Shown: piece by piece, positions 29,168-38,134 of the stretch
Position numbering within the stretch: position 1 is the stretch's first letter
How the letters are laid out: each line of letters opens with the position of its first letter
Assembly: GCA_943331005.2 (NCBI GenBank)
Contig: CALQJX020000002.1
Coordinates: 62,001 to 126,000, forward strand
Reading direction: 5' to 3'
DNA length: 64,000 bases
Origin: Bordetella parapertussis
GTDB lineage: Bacteria > Bacteroidota > Bacteroidia > Chitinophagales > Chitinophagaceae
Notes under the pieces: model-generated
Seen by the model: the letters and a program-made list of their open reading frames with translations, nothing else
The model's database searches: none
What the model was told of the DNA's origin: nothing
Position numbers and translations under genes: made by a program

Positions 29168-30496
29168 ATGAGTACCCTGAAAAAAACATTGTTTAACAGG
29201 ATTGATACACCGCTGTTGCTGATCTATCTGGCATTGGTCACCATCGGTATACTCGCAATATTCTCTGTAGAACACCGCACAACAGATACTTCCATCATCA
29301 TGATGAATAAAAGCTACATGAAACAGATCATGTGGCTGGGCTATTCCCTGTTCATCGGATTCATTATTATTCTCACAGACAGTAAGTTCTTCTCCTCTTT
29401 CGCCTTTCTGTTATATACTGTCTGCATTGCCGTGCTCATAATTACCATATTTGCCGGAGTAGACGTAAAAGGTTCCCGATCCTGGCTCGGAGTAGGCGGT
29501 TTCAGATTTCAACCCGGCGAGGTGGCCAAGATATTCACCTCCATGGCATTAGCCAAGTTTTTCTCCCTCAACGAGACCAATTTCAAAAAGCTCAAAGACA
29601 GGCTCATTGCCACGGCCATAGCGCTTACTCCGGCAGTTCTTATAATCCTGCAAAAAGAGACTGGCTTGGCATTGGTTTATTTCTGCTTCTTCCTGGTCAT
29701 GTTTCGCGAGGGTTTACCAAGTGTAATCCTGATACTTGGGTTTGCGGCTATTGCGCTCGTTCTTACCTCATTACTCATCAACCGTTCTACGCTGGCCATT
29801 CTGCTCACAGTTTTCACCATTCTGGTCGGCATTATGACCCGCCAGACACTAAAACGCAAAATAGCAGCACGCGTCATTTTGATCAGCGTCTGGGTATTTT
29901 CCCTGCTATTTTCACAGATAGCTGTTCCATTTGCATTCAAACATGCGCTCCAGAAGCACCAGATAGAACGTATCTATTCCATGATCGGTATAGATGTACC
30001 CAACGAATACAACAAAGCGCTGGCTCCGGGAGAAGAGAAAAAAGAAAAGACCAATAGCTCAGAATACAACGTATTGCAATCAAAAATAGCCATTGGGTCC
30101 GGAGGTATGTTCGGCAAGGGCTTCCTCAATGGCACTTCTACCAAGAACCAGTTTGTACCGGAACAGAATACCGACTTCATTTTCTGTGCCATTGGCGAGC
30201 AGTTTGGTTTTGTAGGCAGTGCAGTGCTCATTATACTTTACATTTCGCTCATGCTCAGGGTCATCTATCTGGGCGAGCGACAACGGTCCGACTTTACACG
30301 TGTTTATGCCTACTGCGTAGCATGTATCTTGTTCTTTCACTTCGCTATCAACATCTCCATGACCATAGGGCTGGCACCGGTTATCGGTATCACACTACCC
30401 TTCCTCAGTTATGGTGGTTCGTCCTTACTATCATTTAGTATTCTCATATTCATTCTGGTTCGCCTTGATGCCGATAGACAGGTTCTGATCCGATAA
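29168..30496 (+). CDS. mrdB: Rod shape-determining protein RodA (SEDS glycosyltransferase)
   Basis: SEDS-family peptidoglycan polymerase, 442 aa, partner of PBP2. About ten membrane helices. Conserved SEDS features include SRSWLGVGGFRFQPGEVAK, the GSGGMFGKGFLNGT segment, and PEQNTDFIFCAIGEQFGF with the catalytic-region Asp. The C-terminal segment LPFLSYGGSSLLS is typical. It is translated just after mrdA (7 bp gap), so the synthase pair is co-expressed. Confidence 0.95.
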   Translation: MSTLKKTLFNRIDTPLLLIYLALVTIGILAIFSVEHRTTDTSIIMMNKSYMKQIMWLGYSLFIGFIIILTDSKFFSSFAFLLYTVCIAVLIITIFAGVDVKGSRSWLGVGGFRFQPGEVAKIFTSMALAKFFSLNETNFKKLKDRLIATAIALTPAVLIILQKETGLALVYFCFFLVMFREGLPSVILILGFAAIALVLTSLLINRSTLAILLTVFTILVGIMTRQTLKRKIAARVILISVWVFSLLFSQIAVPFAFKHALQKHQIERIYSMIGIDVPNEYNKALAPGEEKKEKTNSSEYNVLQSKIAIGSGGMFGKGFLNGTSTKNQFVPEQNTDFIFCAIGEQFGFVGSAVLIILYISLMLRVIYLGERQRSDFTRVYAYCVACILFFHFAINISMTIGLAPVIGITLPFLSYGGSSLLSFSILIFILVRLDADRQVLIR

Positions 30497-30507
30497 TTCA
30501 TGCTCCT

Positions 30508-30714
30508 ATGCGAACAATTGCATGGATATGCGTCATTGCTTTGTATGCAATAAGCATAGCGTCTTACTTTTATGTCAGAGATATCTCGCGTTATTACAAT
30601 AACAGGTTCATCATTGTATTATGGGCAATACTGGTAGTAATAATGATATTCTTCACTATAAATGTATTGGGGCCCTGGTTAATTAAAGTATTCAAGAAAG
30701 AAAAAGAAGACTGA
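30508..30714 (+). CDS. Small two-helix membrane protein downstream of rodA
   Basis: 68 aa with two membrane helices (about residues 3-22 and 34-58), a short polar loop (RDISRYYNNR) and a basic tail KVFKKEKED. The start lies 11 bp after the rodA stop, so it is probably part of the mrdAB operon. Function unknown; an accessory role in envelope growth is only suggested by context. Confidence 0.6.
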   Translation: MRTIAWICVIALYAISIASYFYVRDISRYYNNRFIIVLWAILVVIMIFFTINVLGPWLIKVFKKEKED

Positions 30715-30790
30715 TTTTACAACCAGCCCCTCATAATTGCTATTTAGCAGTAGCAACAACATTGTCGCATTATCACATTACTTTTGTGCC

Positions 30791-31537
30791 ATGGCTACTA
30801 TTTACCCGCTATCAGAAGGCGTTTTCACTATTGGGCACGATAAGCAATTCATCCCTTTCAATATGGAAACTGATGAGCTGAACGAACGTCCCTCAGGTTC
30901 ACTGCTGGTAGAGGTGCAGCCATTCCTGGTTGTCACCTCGCGCGATGTTATCATTTTCGATACCGGCCTTGGATTTACCAACAGCGAAGGTATTCTGCAG
31001 ATTCACGACAACATTCGCAAACATGGCTACGAACCCGCTGCTGTTACCAAAGTATTGCAGTCTCATCTCCACAAAGACCATGCAGGTTGCATGGTCTTCA
31101 AAGACAATAATGGGGTCTTAAACCCCACTTTCCCCAATGCCGATTATTATATATATCGCCCCGAAGCTGATTTCGCCCTGGCTACCGGCTTACCCTCCTA
31201 CCACCCCGAAGACCTGGAACCTGTGCTTAGTAGCGGTCAGGTAAAGTGGCTGGATGGCGAAGAAGGACTTATCGATGGCTACATTCAGTATACCCATTCC
31301 GGTGGCCACTGTCCGCAACACATTGTGTATCTTATAGACGATAAGGGAGAAAAAATATTCTATGGCGGCGACGAGGCACCACAACTCAAACAAATGAAAA
31401 TGAGATACGTGGCCCGCTATGACTTCGATGGCAAAAAAGCTATGGCATTACGCGAACAGTATGCCGAAAAAGGACGCGTCGAAGGATGGCAATTCTTGTT
31501 TTACCACGATGTAAAAATGCCGGTTTCCCGTTTGTGA
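30791..31537 (+). CDS. Metallo-beta-lactamase fold hydrolase
   Basis: 248 aa protein of the MBL superfamily. The zinc motif HxHxDH is seen as SHLHKDHAG at about residues 94-102; a later His in TGGHCPQH-type context and the GGDEAP segment complete the site. No signal peptide, so cytoplasmic. The ATG at 30791 begins MATIYPLSEG; the in-frame codon at 30737 would add an unlikely extension. A TACTTTTG element lies just before the start. Lactonase or other hydrolase activity is possible; substrate unknown. Confidence 0.88.
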   Translation: MATIYPLSEGVFTIGHDKQFIPFNMETDELNERPSGSLLVEVQPFLVVTSRDVIIFDTGLGFTNSEGILQIHDNIRKHGYEPAAVTKVLQSHLHKDHAGCMVFKDNNGVLNPTFPNADYYIYRPEADFALATGLPSYHPEDLEPVLSSGQVKWLDGEEGLIDGYIQYTHSGGHCPQHIVYLIDDKGEKIFYGGDEAPQLKQMKMRYVARYDFDGKKAMALREQYAEKGRVEGWQFLFYHDVKMPVSRL

Positions 31538-31554
31538 TACTAAGATAACAGAAA

Positions 31555-32088
31555 CTACTTTGCTGTTTTCATACACTTGGCAAATTGCATGATAGCATTG
31601 GCGCTATCTGCAGGGAAAGACTTTTCCTGACCTGCAATAATGAACTTAGATATCTTCTTGGCAGAGAATTCCTCTATCTGAGATGGAGTAAGTGTGTAAA
31701 ATACATAACGGGTAGCCTCAGTGCGGTCGTCGGTAAAATCATGACTCACATCAACTGTATCATCTACAATTTTAGAATTATCATCAAATATTATGGTCAG
31801 CGACTTCTCTGCTTTCTCTGACTGGCCACCATCTGAGGTCTTGTTATAAATTGCATCCAACGGACAAACCACATTGAACATGGCTACAAAATTATCATAC
31901 GGAAACTCTTCGTCCTTGCTGATGCTGCGTTTCAGCCTGATGGTCGGAGTTTCATCGTGTTTGTAAGGCGTAGAAAAATCGGTTTGCACCTTATTCTCAG
32001 ATACCTCCTTTTTCATCAGCTTACAGAAATCCTGGGCAGATGCGCCCTGTACCAGAGCCAGCAACACTAATGTATAAAGCAGTTTCAT
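31555..32088 (-). CDS. Hypothetical secreted protein
   Basis: 177 aa with a signal peptide (residues 1-19, cleavage near ASA-QD). The mature protein is acidic and lysine-rich, with three cysteines (Cys22, one in VVCPLD, one near the C-terminus in FAKCMK). No known domain. It converges on the MBL hydrolase gene with a 17-bp gap. Confidence 0.7.
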   Translation of the reverse strand: MKLLYTLVLLALVQGASAQDFCKLMKKEVSENKVQTDFSTPYKHDETPTIRLKRSISKDEEFPYDNFVAMFNVVCPLDAIYNKTSDGGQSEKAEKSLTIIFDDNSKIVDDTVDVSHDFTDDRTEATRYVFYTLTPSQIEEFSAKKISKFIIAGQEKSFPADSANAIMQFAKCMKTAK

Positions 32089-32228
32089 GAATTCGTATTT
32101 TATAAGGGTATAAATATAATAATTAAGTCACCAATTATCAAAAGCAAGCTATCCGCCACCATAATTATCTTTACTTGTTGCTTTGGGTTATCTTTGCCCC
32201 ATTGTGTCCACACACAACTTCAGCTCAC

Positions 32229-32591
32229 ATGTCAGTTAAAAATACTTACGAAAGGCTTGCTACGGCAGCCCACATATTCTACATTCTGCTCACGCTTTCC
32301 TGGTTCATCACCAGTTATATTGTAGGCAGTTATATAAATTATATATCCTTACTCATGTTCGGTATCTTCTGTGTACAGGCATACTACAATCACAGAGTAT
32401 CCAATCTGGTCTTGGGTCTTATTACCATGCCGGCATCTATTTTCTGGGGTTTACAATTCCTATTCATTGGCGGCAAAACCGGATTCGATGCTTTTACCAA
32501 TATCATGATGCTCTTATCAGTAGTCAGTTTTGTGTTCTCTATCATACTCGTCTTCAGTTATCTCAAAATGAGTTTCGGAGATAACAACTAA
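32229..32591 (+). CDS. Small integral membrane protein
   Basis: 120 aa from the ATG at 32229 (MSVKNTYERL), with about four membrane helices and short loops. A TATCTTTG element at 32189-32196 is a candidate promoter. The upstream in-frame start at 32175 overlaps that element and is less likely. The FAD protein gene follows after 32 bp. Function unknown. Confidence 0.65.
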   Translation: MSVKNTYERLATAAHIFYILLTLSWFITSYIVGSYINYISLLMFGIFCVQAYYNHRVSNLVLGLITMPASIFWGLQFLFIGGKTGFDAFTNIMMLLSVVSFVFSIILVFSYLKMSFGDNN

Positions 32592-32623
32592 AACCAGGCT
32601 CATCCCCACTCAATACAAACTGA

Positions 32624-34180
32624 ATGATCAAGACCGTTTCCATACAAGTGCTGCCTGCCGATGCATTCGACGACAGAGCTATCAGACGTATTGCAGCAGA
32701 GGAGTGTGGCGTAAATACAAAAAGGATAACAGGTTACCACATCCAGAAACGATCTATAGATGCCCGATCACGTCAGGCCAAATATATCCTGCAACTGGAA
32801 GTATTTATTGATAGCAAGATTACGGAAATACCAGCCTTCGATCCTCAATTACAAAATGTAAACAATTCACCTCATGTAGTTATCATAGGCGCAGGCCCGG
32901 CAGGAATATTTGCAGCTTTGCGCCTTATAGCTTCGGGCATAAAACCCATTATCATAGAACGGGGAAAGGATGTACGCAGCCGCCGCAGAGACCTGGCAGC
33001 CATCAATAAAGAGGGCGTTGTAAATCCTGAATCTAATTATTGTTTTGGCGAAGGCGGAGCCGGCACTTATAGCGATGGTAAATTGTACACCCGATCCACC
33101 AAGCGGGGCAATGTATTGCGCATTTTGCAATTATTCCATCACTTTGGCGCAGAGGCCGATATACTGTTCGATGCACATCCGCATATAGGCACCAACAAGC
33201 TGCCTCAGATCATCACTGCTATGCGGGAACAGATCATAGCATGTGGCGGAGAAGTTCATTTCCAGACCAAACTCACAGACATATTGCTCAATGGCGATAG
33301 CATAAAAGGAATTGTAACCAACAATGGAGATACCATAAATTGCAAGTCTGTTATACTGGCTACCGGCCACTCTGCCCGCGATATCTTCGAATTGCTGCAC
33401 CGAAAGAAAATACTAATTGAGTCCAAACCATTTGCACTGGGGGTGCGCATAGAGCATCCCCAGTCTCTTATAGATACAGCCCAATACCATTGCCTCCTTC
33501 GCGATCCCCACTTACCTCCCGCCAGCTACTCGCTGGTAGCACAGGAAAATGGCAGAGGGGTATTCTCCTTCTGCATGTGCCCGGGCGGCATTATTGCACC
33601 CGCTGCAACTGCTCCCGGCGAACTGGTAGTGAATGGTTGGTCTCCATCTAAACGCAATAACCCATACGCCAATTCAGGCACCGTAGTTGCTGTAGATGAG
33701 CATGACTTTGCCAGATACAAATTCGGCGGGCCACTTGCAGCCATGCAATACCAGCAAATGGTCGAGCAAAACTCTTTCAAAGCCGGCGGTGGTGCATTAG
33801 TGGCACCTGCACAACGCATGACAGACTTTGCCAATAACAAACTTTCTGCCACCCTTCCGGGCTGCTCTTATTTGCCCGGTATTAACAGTGTGCAACTTGC
33901 CGATGTACTACCCCGCGAGGTTTCAGATGCACTTCGCAAAGCAGTTGTAACATTTGGCAAAAAAATGAAAGGGTACTACACAGAAGAAGCATTATTGGTA
34001 GCTACCGAATCCCGCACAAGTTCTCCGGTGCGCATTCCCAGAGACAAGGACACCCTGCAACACCTTCAGATAAAAGGCCTGTATCCATGCGCGGAAGGTG
34101 CCGGTTATGCAGGCGGTATAGTATCAGCTGCTATAGATGGTGAAAGATGTGCAGAGATGTGTATCACCATACATAATTGA
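32624..34180 (+). CDS. FAD-dependent oxidoreductase, COG2509 type
   Basis: 518 aa. An N-terminal domain (about residues 1-80) precedes an FAD-binding Rossmann fold with VVIIGAGPAGIFAALRLI at about residues 85-102. The segment NYCFGEGGAGTYSDGKLYTR and the C-terminal GAGYAGGIVSAAIDG motif are characteristic of this uncharacterised dehydrogenase family found across bacteria. Probably cytoplasmic. The physiological substrate is not known, and the neighbours do not help. Confidence 0.88.
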   Translation: MIKTVSIQVLPADAFDDRAIRRIAAEECGVNTKRITGYHIQKRSIDARSRQAKYILQLEVFIDSKITEIPAFDPQLQNVNNSPHVVIIGAGPAGIFAALRLIASGIKPIIIERGKDVRSRRRDLAAINKEGVVNPESNYCFGEGGAGTYSDGKLYTRSTKRGNVLRILQLFHHFGAEADILFDAHPHIGTNKLPQIITAMREQIIACGGEVHFQTKLTDILLNGDSIKGIVTNNGDTINCKSVILATGHSARDIFELLHRKKILIESKPFALGVRIEHPQSLIDTAQYHCLLRDPHLPPASYSLVAQENGRGVFSFCMCPGGIIAPAATAPGELVVNGWSPSKRNNPYANSGTVVAVDEHDFARYKFGGPLAAMQYQQMVEQNSFKAGGGALVAPAQRMTDFANNKLSATLPGCSYLPGINSVQLADVLPREVSDALRKAVVTFGKKMKGYYTEEALLVATESRTSSPVRIPRDKDTLQHLQIKGLYPCAEGAGYAGGIVSAAIDGERCAEMCITIHN

Positions 34181-34473
34181 TATATATCATAAGCTTCAAA
34201 TAAAAGCCGACTATTACTACAGTTATTTACTTGATATCCTACAATAAGAACTATCTGTACAGCATGCAATCGATGATAAAAAACATGGTATCAGATACTA
34301 GATAAATAATCAACAAACATATAGCAGAAATACAACTTATTCACTACTGTAATACCCTTAAAAAAACAACCGTATCATGCAGGTTATTCAGCACCTTCTG
34401 AAGAATCCGATATCTTTCATGATCGCTATTACAGATTTACGCAAGATCATTTTGCGCTGATACCTCATAAAAA
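34181..34473. other. Non-coding gap after the FAD protein gene
   Basis: About 290 bp of AT-rich DNA. A 27-codon open frame (34377-34460, starting MQVIQHLLKN) is the only coding-like stretch; it has no supporting signal and I do not call it a gene. Confidence 0.55.
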
Positions 34474-34497
34474 AGCGGGCACCTTGTGGTGCCCGCT
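34474..34497 (-). terminator. Terminator of the metalloprotease gene
   Basis: A perfect 10-bp stem AGCGGGCACC / GGTGCCCGCT with loop TTGT is followed on the minus strand by TTTTTATG. It lies 23 bp after the stop codon. Confidence 0.85.
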
Positions 34498-34520
34498 CAA
34501 AATTAGCTACTGATAAAATA

Positions 34521-36833
34521 CTATTGTTTGGTAAGAGTGCCTGTATACACATCGCCGCCACTTACAGCACGATAGAAATATAATCCTACAGGCAACATTC
34601 TGGCACTTACTACAGATATGGCTCCCGATTTCAACTCCTGCTCATGAACCAGCCTGCCATCAGCACTATACAACCTGAAAATTACCGGATCATTTCCCGG
34701 AGCAGTTGTTATGTTCCACTCTTCATTTGTTGGGTTAGGGAACACGATCAGACTATTAGTATTTCCTTTTACATCATCTACACCAGAATAACTGCTTGGA
34801 TAGAATCCTGTACCACCACCAGATAGTGTCTTCATCTTCATACTGGCGAACAAAGTAGAGCCATTAGCACTATATGCCCATGTATTAGTAGATGCCGATG
34901 TTCCGTAGTAATAAATAGATACATTTGTAGCTGGTGCAAAAACAACACTATCTACTGCCGGACTGGGGTTAGTAGGATTATTCACTTTGTACATTTTGTA
35001 TCCGGTCAGCGGAGATGCACCCGGTGTGCTACCATTTACATCCAGCGTATCTGCTCCGGTGAATGGGAACATTACAGTTACAGGAGTAAGTGGCTCTGTT
35101 GGTGTTGTTATTTTCCAATACCTGCGCATAGCATAATTATTGGTGAGCGATGATCCAACTGTACCGGCAGGGAATGAAACCAGATCGGCAGATCCGCTAT
35201 TGTAGCCGGACAATGTTGCTGTCACCACACTAAAACCGGCAGAATCCAGTGTTCCAATATTATTCCTGTGCTTCTTGATGAGCAGCACCAGCGTATCATC
35301 TGCCTGATCTGCAGTGTTTTTATCATACCAGTAATAAGTTGTTGTGTCGCCACCATAAATATCCGTACACTCCCTGTTAGCTGTGAGTACTTTACCTGAA
35401 GTAGAAAGCACTACATTCGGACGATATGTTTCACCACAGGTACTGGAGAACTTTGTACGAATATGGGTACGTATGGTATCTCCGGGTTGTTTACCAAAAC
35501 CTCTGGAAAGATTTATCCCTACACTCTGCAAATGACAATAACTCATCACAGTACCACCACCTGTTGGGTATGCCGGAGATGGCGAAGCACATGATCCTTC
35601 AATAGTATAACAGGCATCTATTACTGTATTACCTGTGCCGGAAGGGTTCCAGCAACACCTGTGCGTATGCGGAGAACCTACAATATGCCCCATTTCATGC
35701 GACAGCACCATCAGATTCCAGCTATACGACGGGAAATTGGTAACACTTGAGTTGCTGATATTGGCAAATCCGTAAGGACCGCTTGAGTCACTGGAATATG
35801 ATGAGCAAAGAGCTTTCAGCCATGCCACACCACCCATGCTGCCATATCTGGTAGACAACAATAGCGCCAGATCACAACCATGCATTACGTTCTTAGTAGA
35901 CCAGCCGAATTTCTTGAGGAAACGAATAGACTGAGAAGAAGTTATGGACATATACACATCACTTGCAGTATTTACCTGCACATACCTTAGCACTATTGGA
36001 ATTCCTTCATTCCTGTAAACAGTTGCCTGATTATTGAATAAAGCTGTCAAGAAATTAGTAACCGTAGTTGTGCTTGATCCTTTCTTGGTATAGGTATCAT
36101 AGTCGGCCACCTCCATTATTCGCAACTGATTACAGTTGTTGTAAACATTGTTGTTGAGGAATGTAGTGGTTTTGCCGGCCAGCTTGTTGTCGCCATACAC
36201 ATCAGGCAACAGATCAGCATCGCAGCCTGGTCCCTGTTCTTTTATTTTCATCTTCACATCATTGTAAAGCAGATAATCAGAAAGGTGATCATACTGTTTC
36301 CCGGTCATGCTGTTAGGCACCAGTACATAGTTACCTACATCTGGTATAGAGAATATTCCATAAACTTCATTGTCAAAAAATGAGATCGCAGCTACAGATC
36401 CCGGTATGCCTTTCACTACACCTCTGTAATAGAGACCAGGAGTGTAGGCAACTTTTGTTTCCTTACCATTCTCACCCATAGCATGCACTTCAAAATCGTT
36501 GGCAAGTATATCATACTTACCCAATTCTATAGTGAAAGTACCACCGTTTACACCTGGTACTACCAGACTTATAGCAGCGTGTTTAGCCTTCATCAACTCA
36601 GCCACATGTGCATAATCTATTGTAAGAGGCTGAGCTTCCTCAACATATTTCAACAGTTCTGTCTTGTCAAAATTATTGTTTGGGGTCCAGATATTTCCAA
36701 CCTCTACAAAAGTATTAGTGGTCTTCATCCTGCTGATAAACGCGTCCATTGGCGTATAATTAGCTGCTATTGCATTTCCTCCTGCACAACACAACATAAG
36801 AGCCAGACTGAAAATACCTATGATCTTTTTCAT
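34521..36833 (-). CDS. Secreted zinc metalloprotease with T9SS C-terminal sorting domain
   Basis: 770 aa. A signal peptide (residues 1-23) and a propeptide-like region (about 25-200) precede a reprolysin-type metzincin domain. The zinc motif HEMGHIVGSPH places His379, His383 and His389 as ligands and Glu380 as catalytic base; nearby cysteines (HRCCWNP, DACYT) suggest disulfides. Beta-rich modules fill residues 440-690. The last 75 residues match a type A type IX sorting domain (VFPNPTNEEW, then a C-terminal TGTLTKQ). Likely exported and possibly surface-attached; a role in protein breakdown is inferred. Confidence 0.92.
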   Translation of the reverse strand: MKKIIGIFSLALMLCCAGGNAIAANYTPMDAFISRMKTTNTFVEVGNIWTPNNNFDKTELLKYVEEAQPLTIDYAHVAELMKAKHAAISLVVPGVNGGTFTIELGKYDILANDFEVHAMGENGKETKVAYTPGLYYRGVVKGIPGSVAAISFFDNEVYGIFSIPDVGNYVLVPNSMTGKQYDHLSDYLLYNDVKMKIKEQGPGCDADLLPDVYGDNKLAGKTTTFLNNNVYNNCNQLRIMEVADYDTYTKKGSSTTTVTNFLTALFNNQATVYRNEGIPIVLRYVQVNTASDVYMSITSSQSIRFLKKFGWSTKNVMHGCDLALLLSTRYGSMGGVAWLKALCSSYSSDSSGPYGFANISNSSVTNFPSYSWNLMVLSHEMGHIVGSPHTHRCCWNPSGTGNTVIDACYTIEGSCASPSPAYPTGGGTVMSYCHLQSVGINLSRGFGKQPGDTIRTHIRTKFSSTCGETYRPNVVLSTSGKVLTANRECTDIYGGDTTTYYWYDKNTADQADDTLVLLIKKHRNNIGTLDSAGFSVVTATLSGYNSGSADLVSFPAGTVGSSLTNNYAMRRYWKITTPTEPLTPVTVMFPFTGADTLDVNGSTPGASPLTGYKMYKVNNPTNPSPAVDSVVFAPATNVSIYYYGTSASTNTWAYSANGSTLFASMKMKTLSGGGTGFYPSSYSGVDDVKGNTNSLIVFPNPTNEEWNITTAPGNDPVIFRLYSADGRLVHEQELKSGAISVVSARMLPVGLYFYRAVSGGDVYTGTLTKQ

Positions 36834-37035
36834 TTTTTATAATAAAAATTTTACTGTAGACAATTTTATGGTATGCAATATATGTATTTAGAGTCAAAAA
36901 ACGTGCCGTACTTGTTGAATTTCAACAGCTTACTAATGAACATTGAAACATTCTACAACCACATGACAATTCTAATTTCATTGCAACAACACCCCTATCA
37001 TACTTTCATTTTCCAGGTACTTACTGCCGTAAAAA

Positions 37036-37057
37036 AAGCAGGTATTGCTACCTGCTT
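37036..37057 (-). terminator. Terminator of the ACMSD gene/operon
   Basis: A perfect 9-bp stem AAGCAGGTA / TACCTGCTT with loop TTGC is followed on the minus strand by a run of T. It lies 28 bp after the stop codon. Confidence 0.85.
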
Positions 37058-37085
37058 AAATAATATTTACCTCAATCAGAATACT

Positions 37086-38072
37086 CTACCCTAGCCATTC
37101 CATTGCATTTTTGTAGAGCAATTGCTCTTTCAATGCAGCAGAGTAATTCATCTCTTCTATCAATTTACCCGGGTGATGCTCACCCAATGGGAACGGATAA
37201 TCACTACCCATACATATCTTATCCCCACCCATTATGTCCACAATAAAATCCAGTGCTTTGGGGTCGTGCACCAATGCGTCTATCCAGAACTTGCCAATAT
37301 AATCTCTAGGATTCACACTATTATCTATAGCACAAAGATCAGGGCGAACATTGTAGCCGTGCTCTATTCTTCCTACAGTCAACGGAAAACTTCCCCCGCC
37401 ATGCGCAAATGCTACTTTAAGCTTAGGGAATTTTTCGAAAACCCCGCCAAATATCATAGAGCAGATTGCTCGGCTTGTTTCTGCCGGCATACCTACCAGC
37501 CATGGCAACCAGTATTTGGCCATCTCTTTTTCTCCCATCATCTCCCATGGATGCACAAATATGCTGCAACCTAGCTGCTCTGCTGCCTCCCAGAAAGGAA
37601 AAAATGAAGGATCGCTGAGATTTTTAGTGTTGATGTTGGACCCGATTTCCAGACCCGGCATTTTCAGCTCTGTCACACATCGCTCCATTTCTTTTATAGC
37701 CACATCCACATCCTGCATAGGCACAGTGCCTATACCAATGAACCTTTCCGGATGATGGTCGCAACACTGTGCTATGTGATCATTGAAAAAACGGGATGTC
37801 TCCAATGCATGCTCTGCCTTGGCAAAATAGTTGAAAAGCACAGGTATGGTAGACAGTACCTGTTTGTCTACACCCGTCATATCCATTTCTCTGGTACGTA
37901 CTGTAGCATCCCAGCAGTTATGTTCTATCTCCCTGAATACCTTATCTCCCTTTATCATGCGGGCACAACAAGGTTTGTGGTGCTCCAGCCTGATGAACTC
38001 TCCATACCCGAACTTCTGAAACCAGTTCGGTATATGCTCAGGCATGATATGGGTGTGTATATCTATTTTCAA
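37086..38072 (-). CDS. 2-amino-3-carboxymuconate-6-semialdehyde decarboxylase (ACMSD)
   Basis: Amidohydrolase-superfamily decarboxylase of the kynurenine pathway, 328 aa. It removes CO2 from ACMS and so diverts flux away from quinolinate and NAD. Zinc ligands are visible: His6 and His8 (IDIHTHIMPEH), a His in FVHPWEMMG, and an Asp in MGSDYPFPLGE. The start codon is TTG: an in-frame stop lies three codons upstream, and the next ATG would remove the HTH ligands. It follows the PLP enzyme gene by 62 bp. Tryptophan dioxygenase and KMO lie 25 kb away. Confidence 0.9.
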   Translation of the reverse strand: MKIDIHTHIMPEHIPNWFQKFGYGEFIRLEHHKPCCARMIKGDKVFREIEHNCWDATVRTREMDMTGVDKQVLSTIPVLFNYFAKAEHALETSRFFNDHIAQCCDHHPERFIGIGTVPMQDVDVAIKEMERCVTELKMPGLEIGSNINTKNLSDPSFFPFWEAAEQLGCSIFVHPWEMMGEKEMAKYWLPWLVGMPAETSRAICSMIFGGVFEKFPKLKVAFAHGGGSFPLTVGRIEHGYNVRPDLCAIDNSVNPRDYIGKFWIDALVHDPKALDFIVDIMGGDKICMGSDYPFPLGEHHPGKLIEEMNYSAALKEQLLYKNAMEWLG

Positions 38073-38134
38073 TGTAGTACGTTATGATTTTAAAAAATAC
38101 TTTCCTGCTTCCAATGATCTCCTGGTCTTGCTGT

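Noticed and set aside
34377..34460. 27-codon frame starting MQVIQHLLKN
   Set aside because: Too short to support without conservation data; no ribosome-binding or promoter signal distinguishes it from chance.
36873..37091. 73-codon plus-strand frame between the protease and ACMSD genes
   Set aside because: It runs through the ACMSD terminator hairpin and into the ACMSD gene; no domain and no promoter support.
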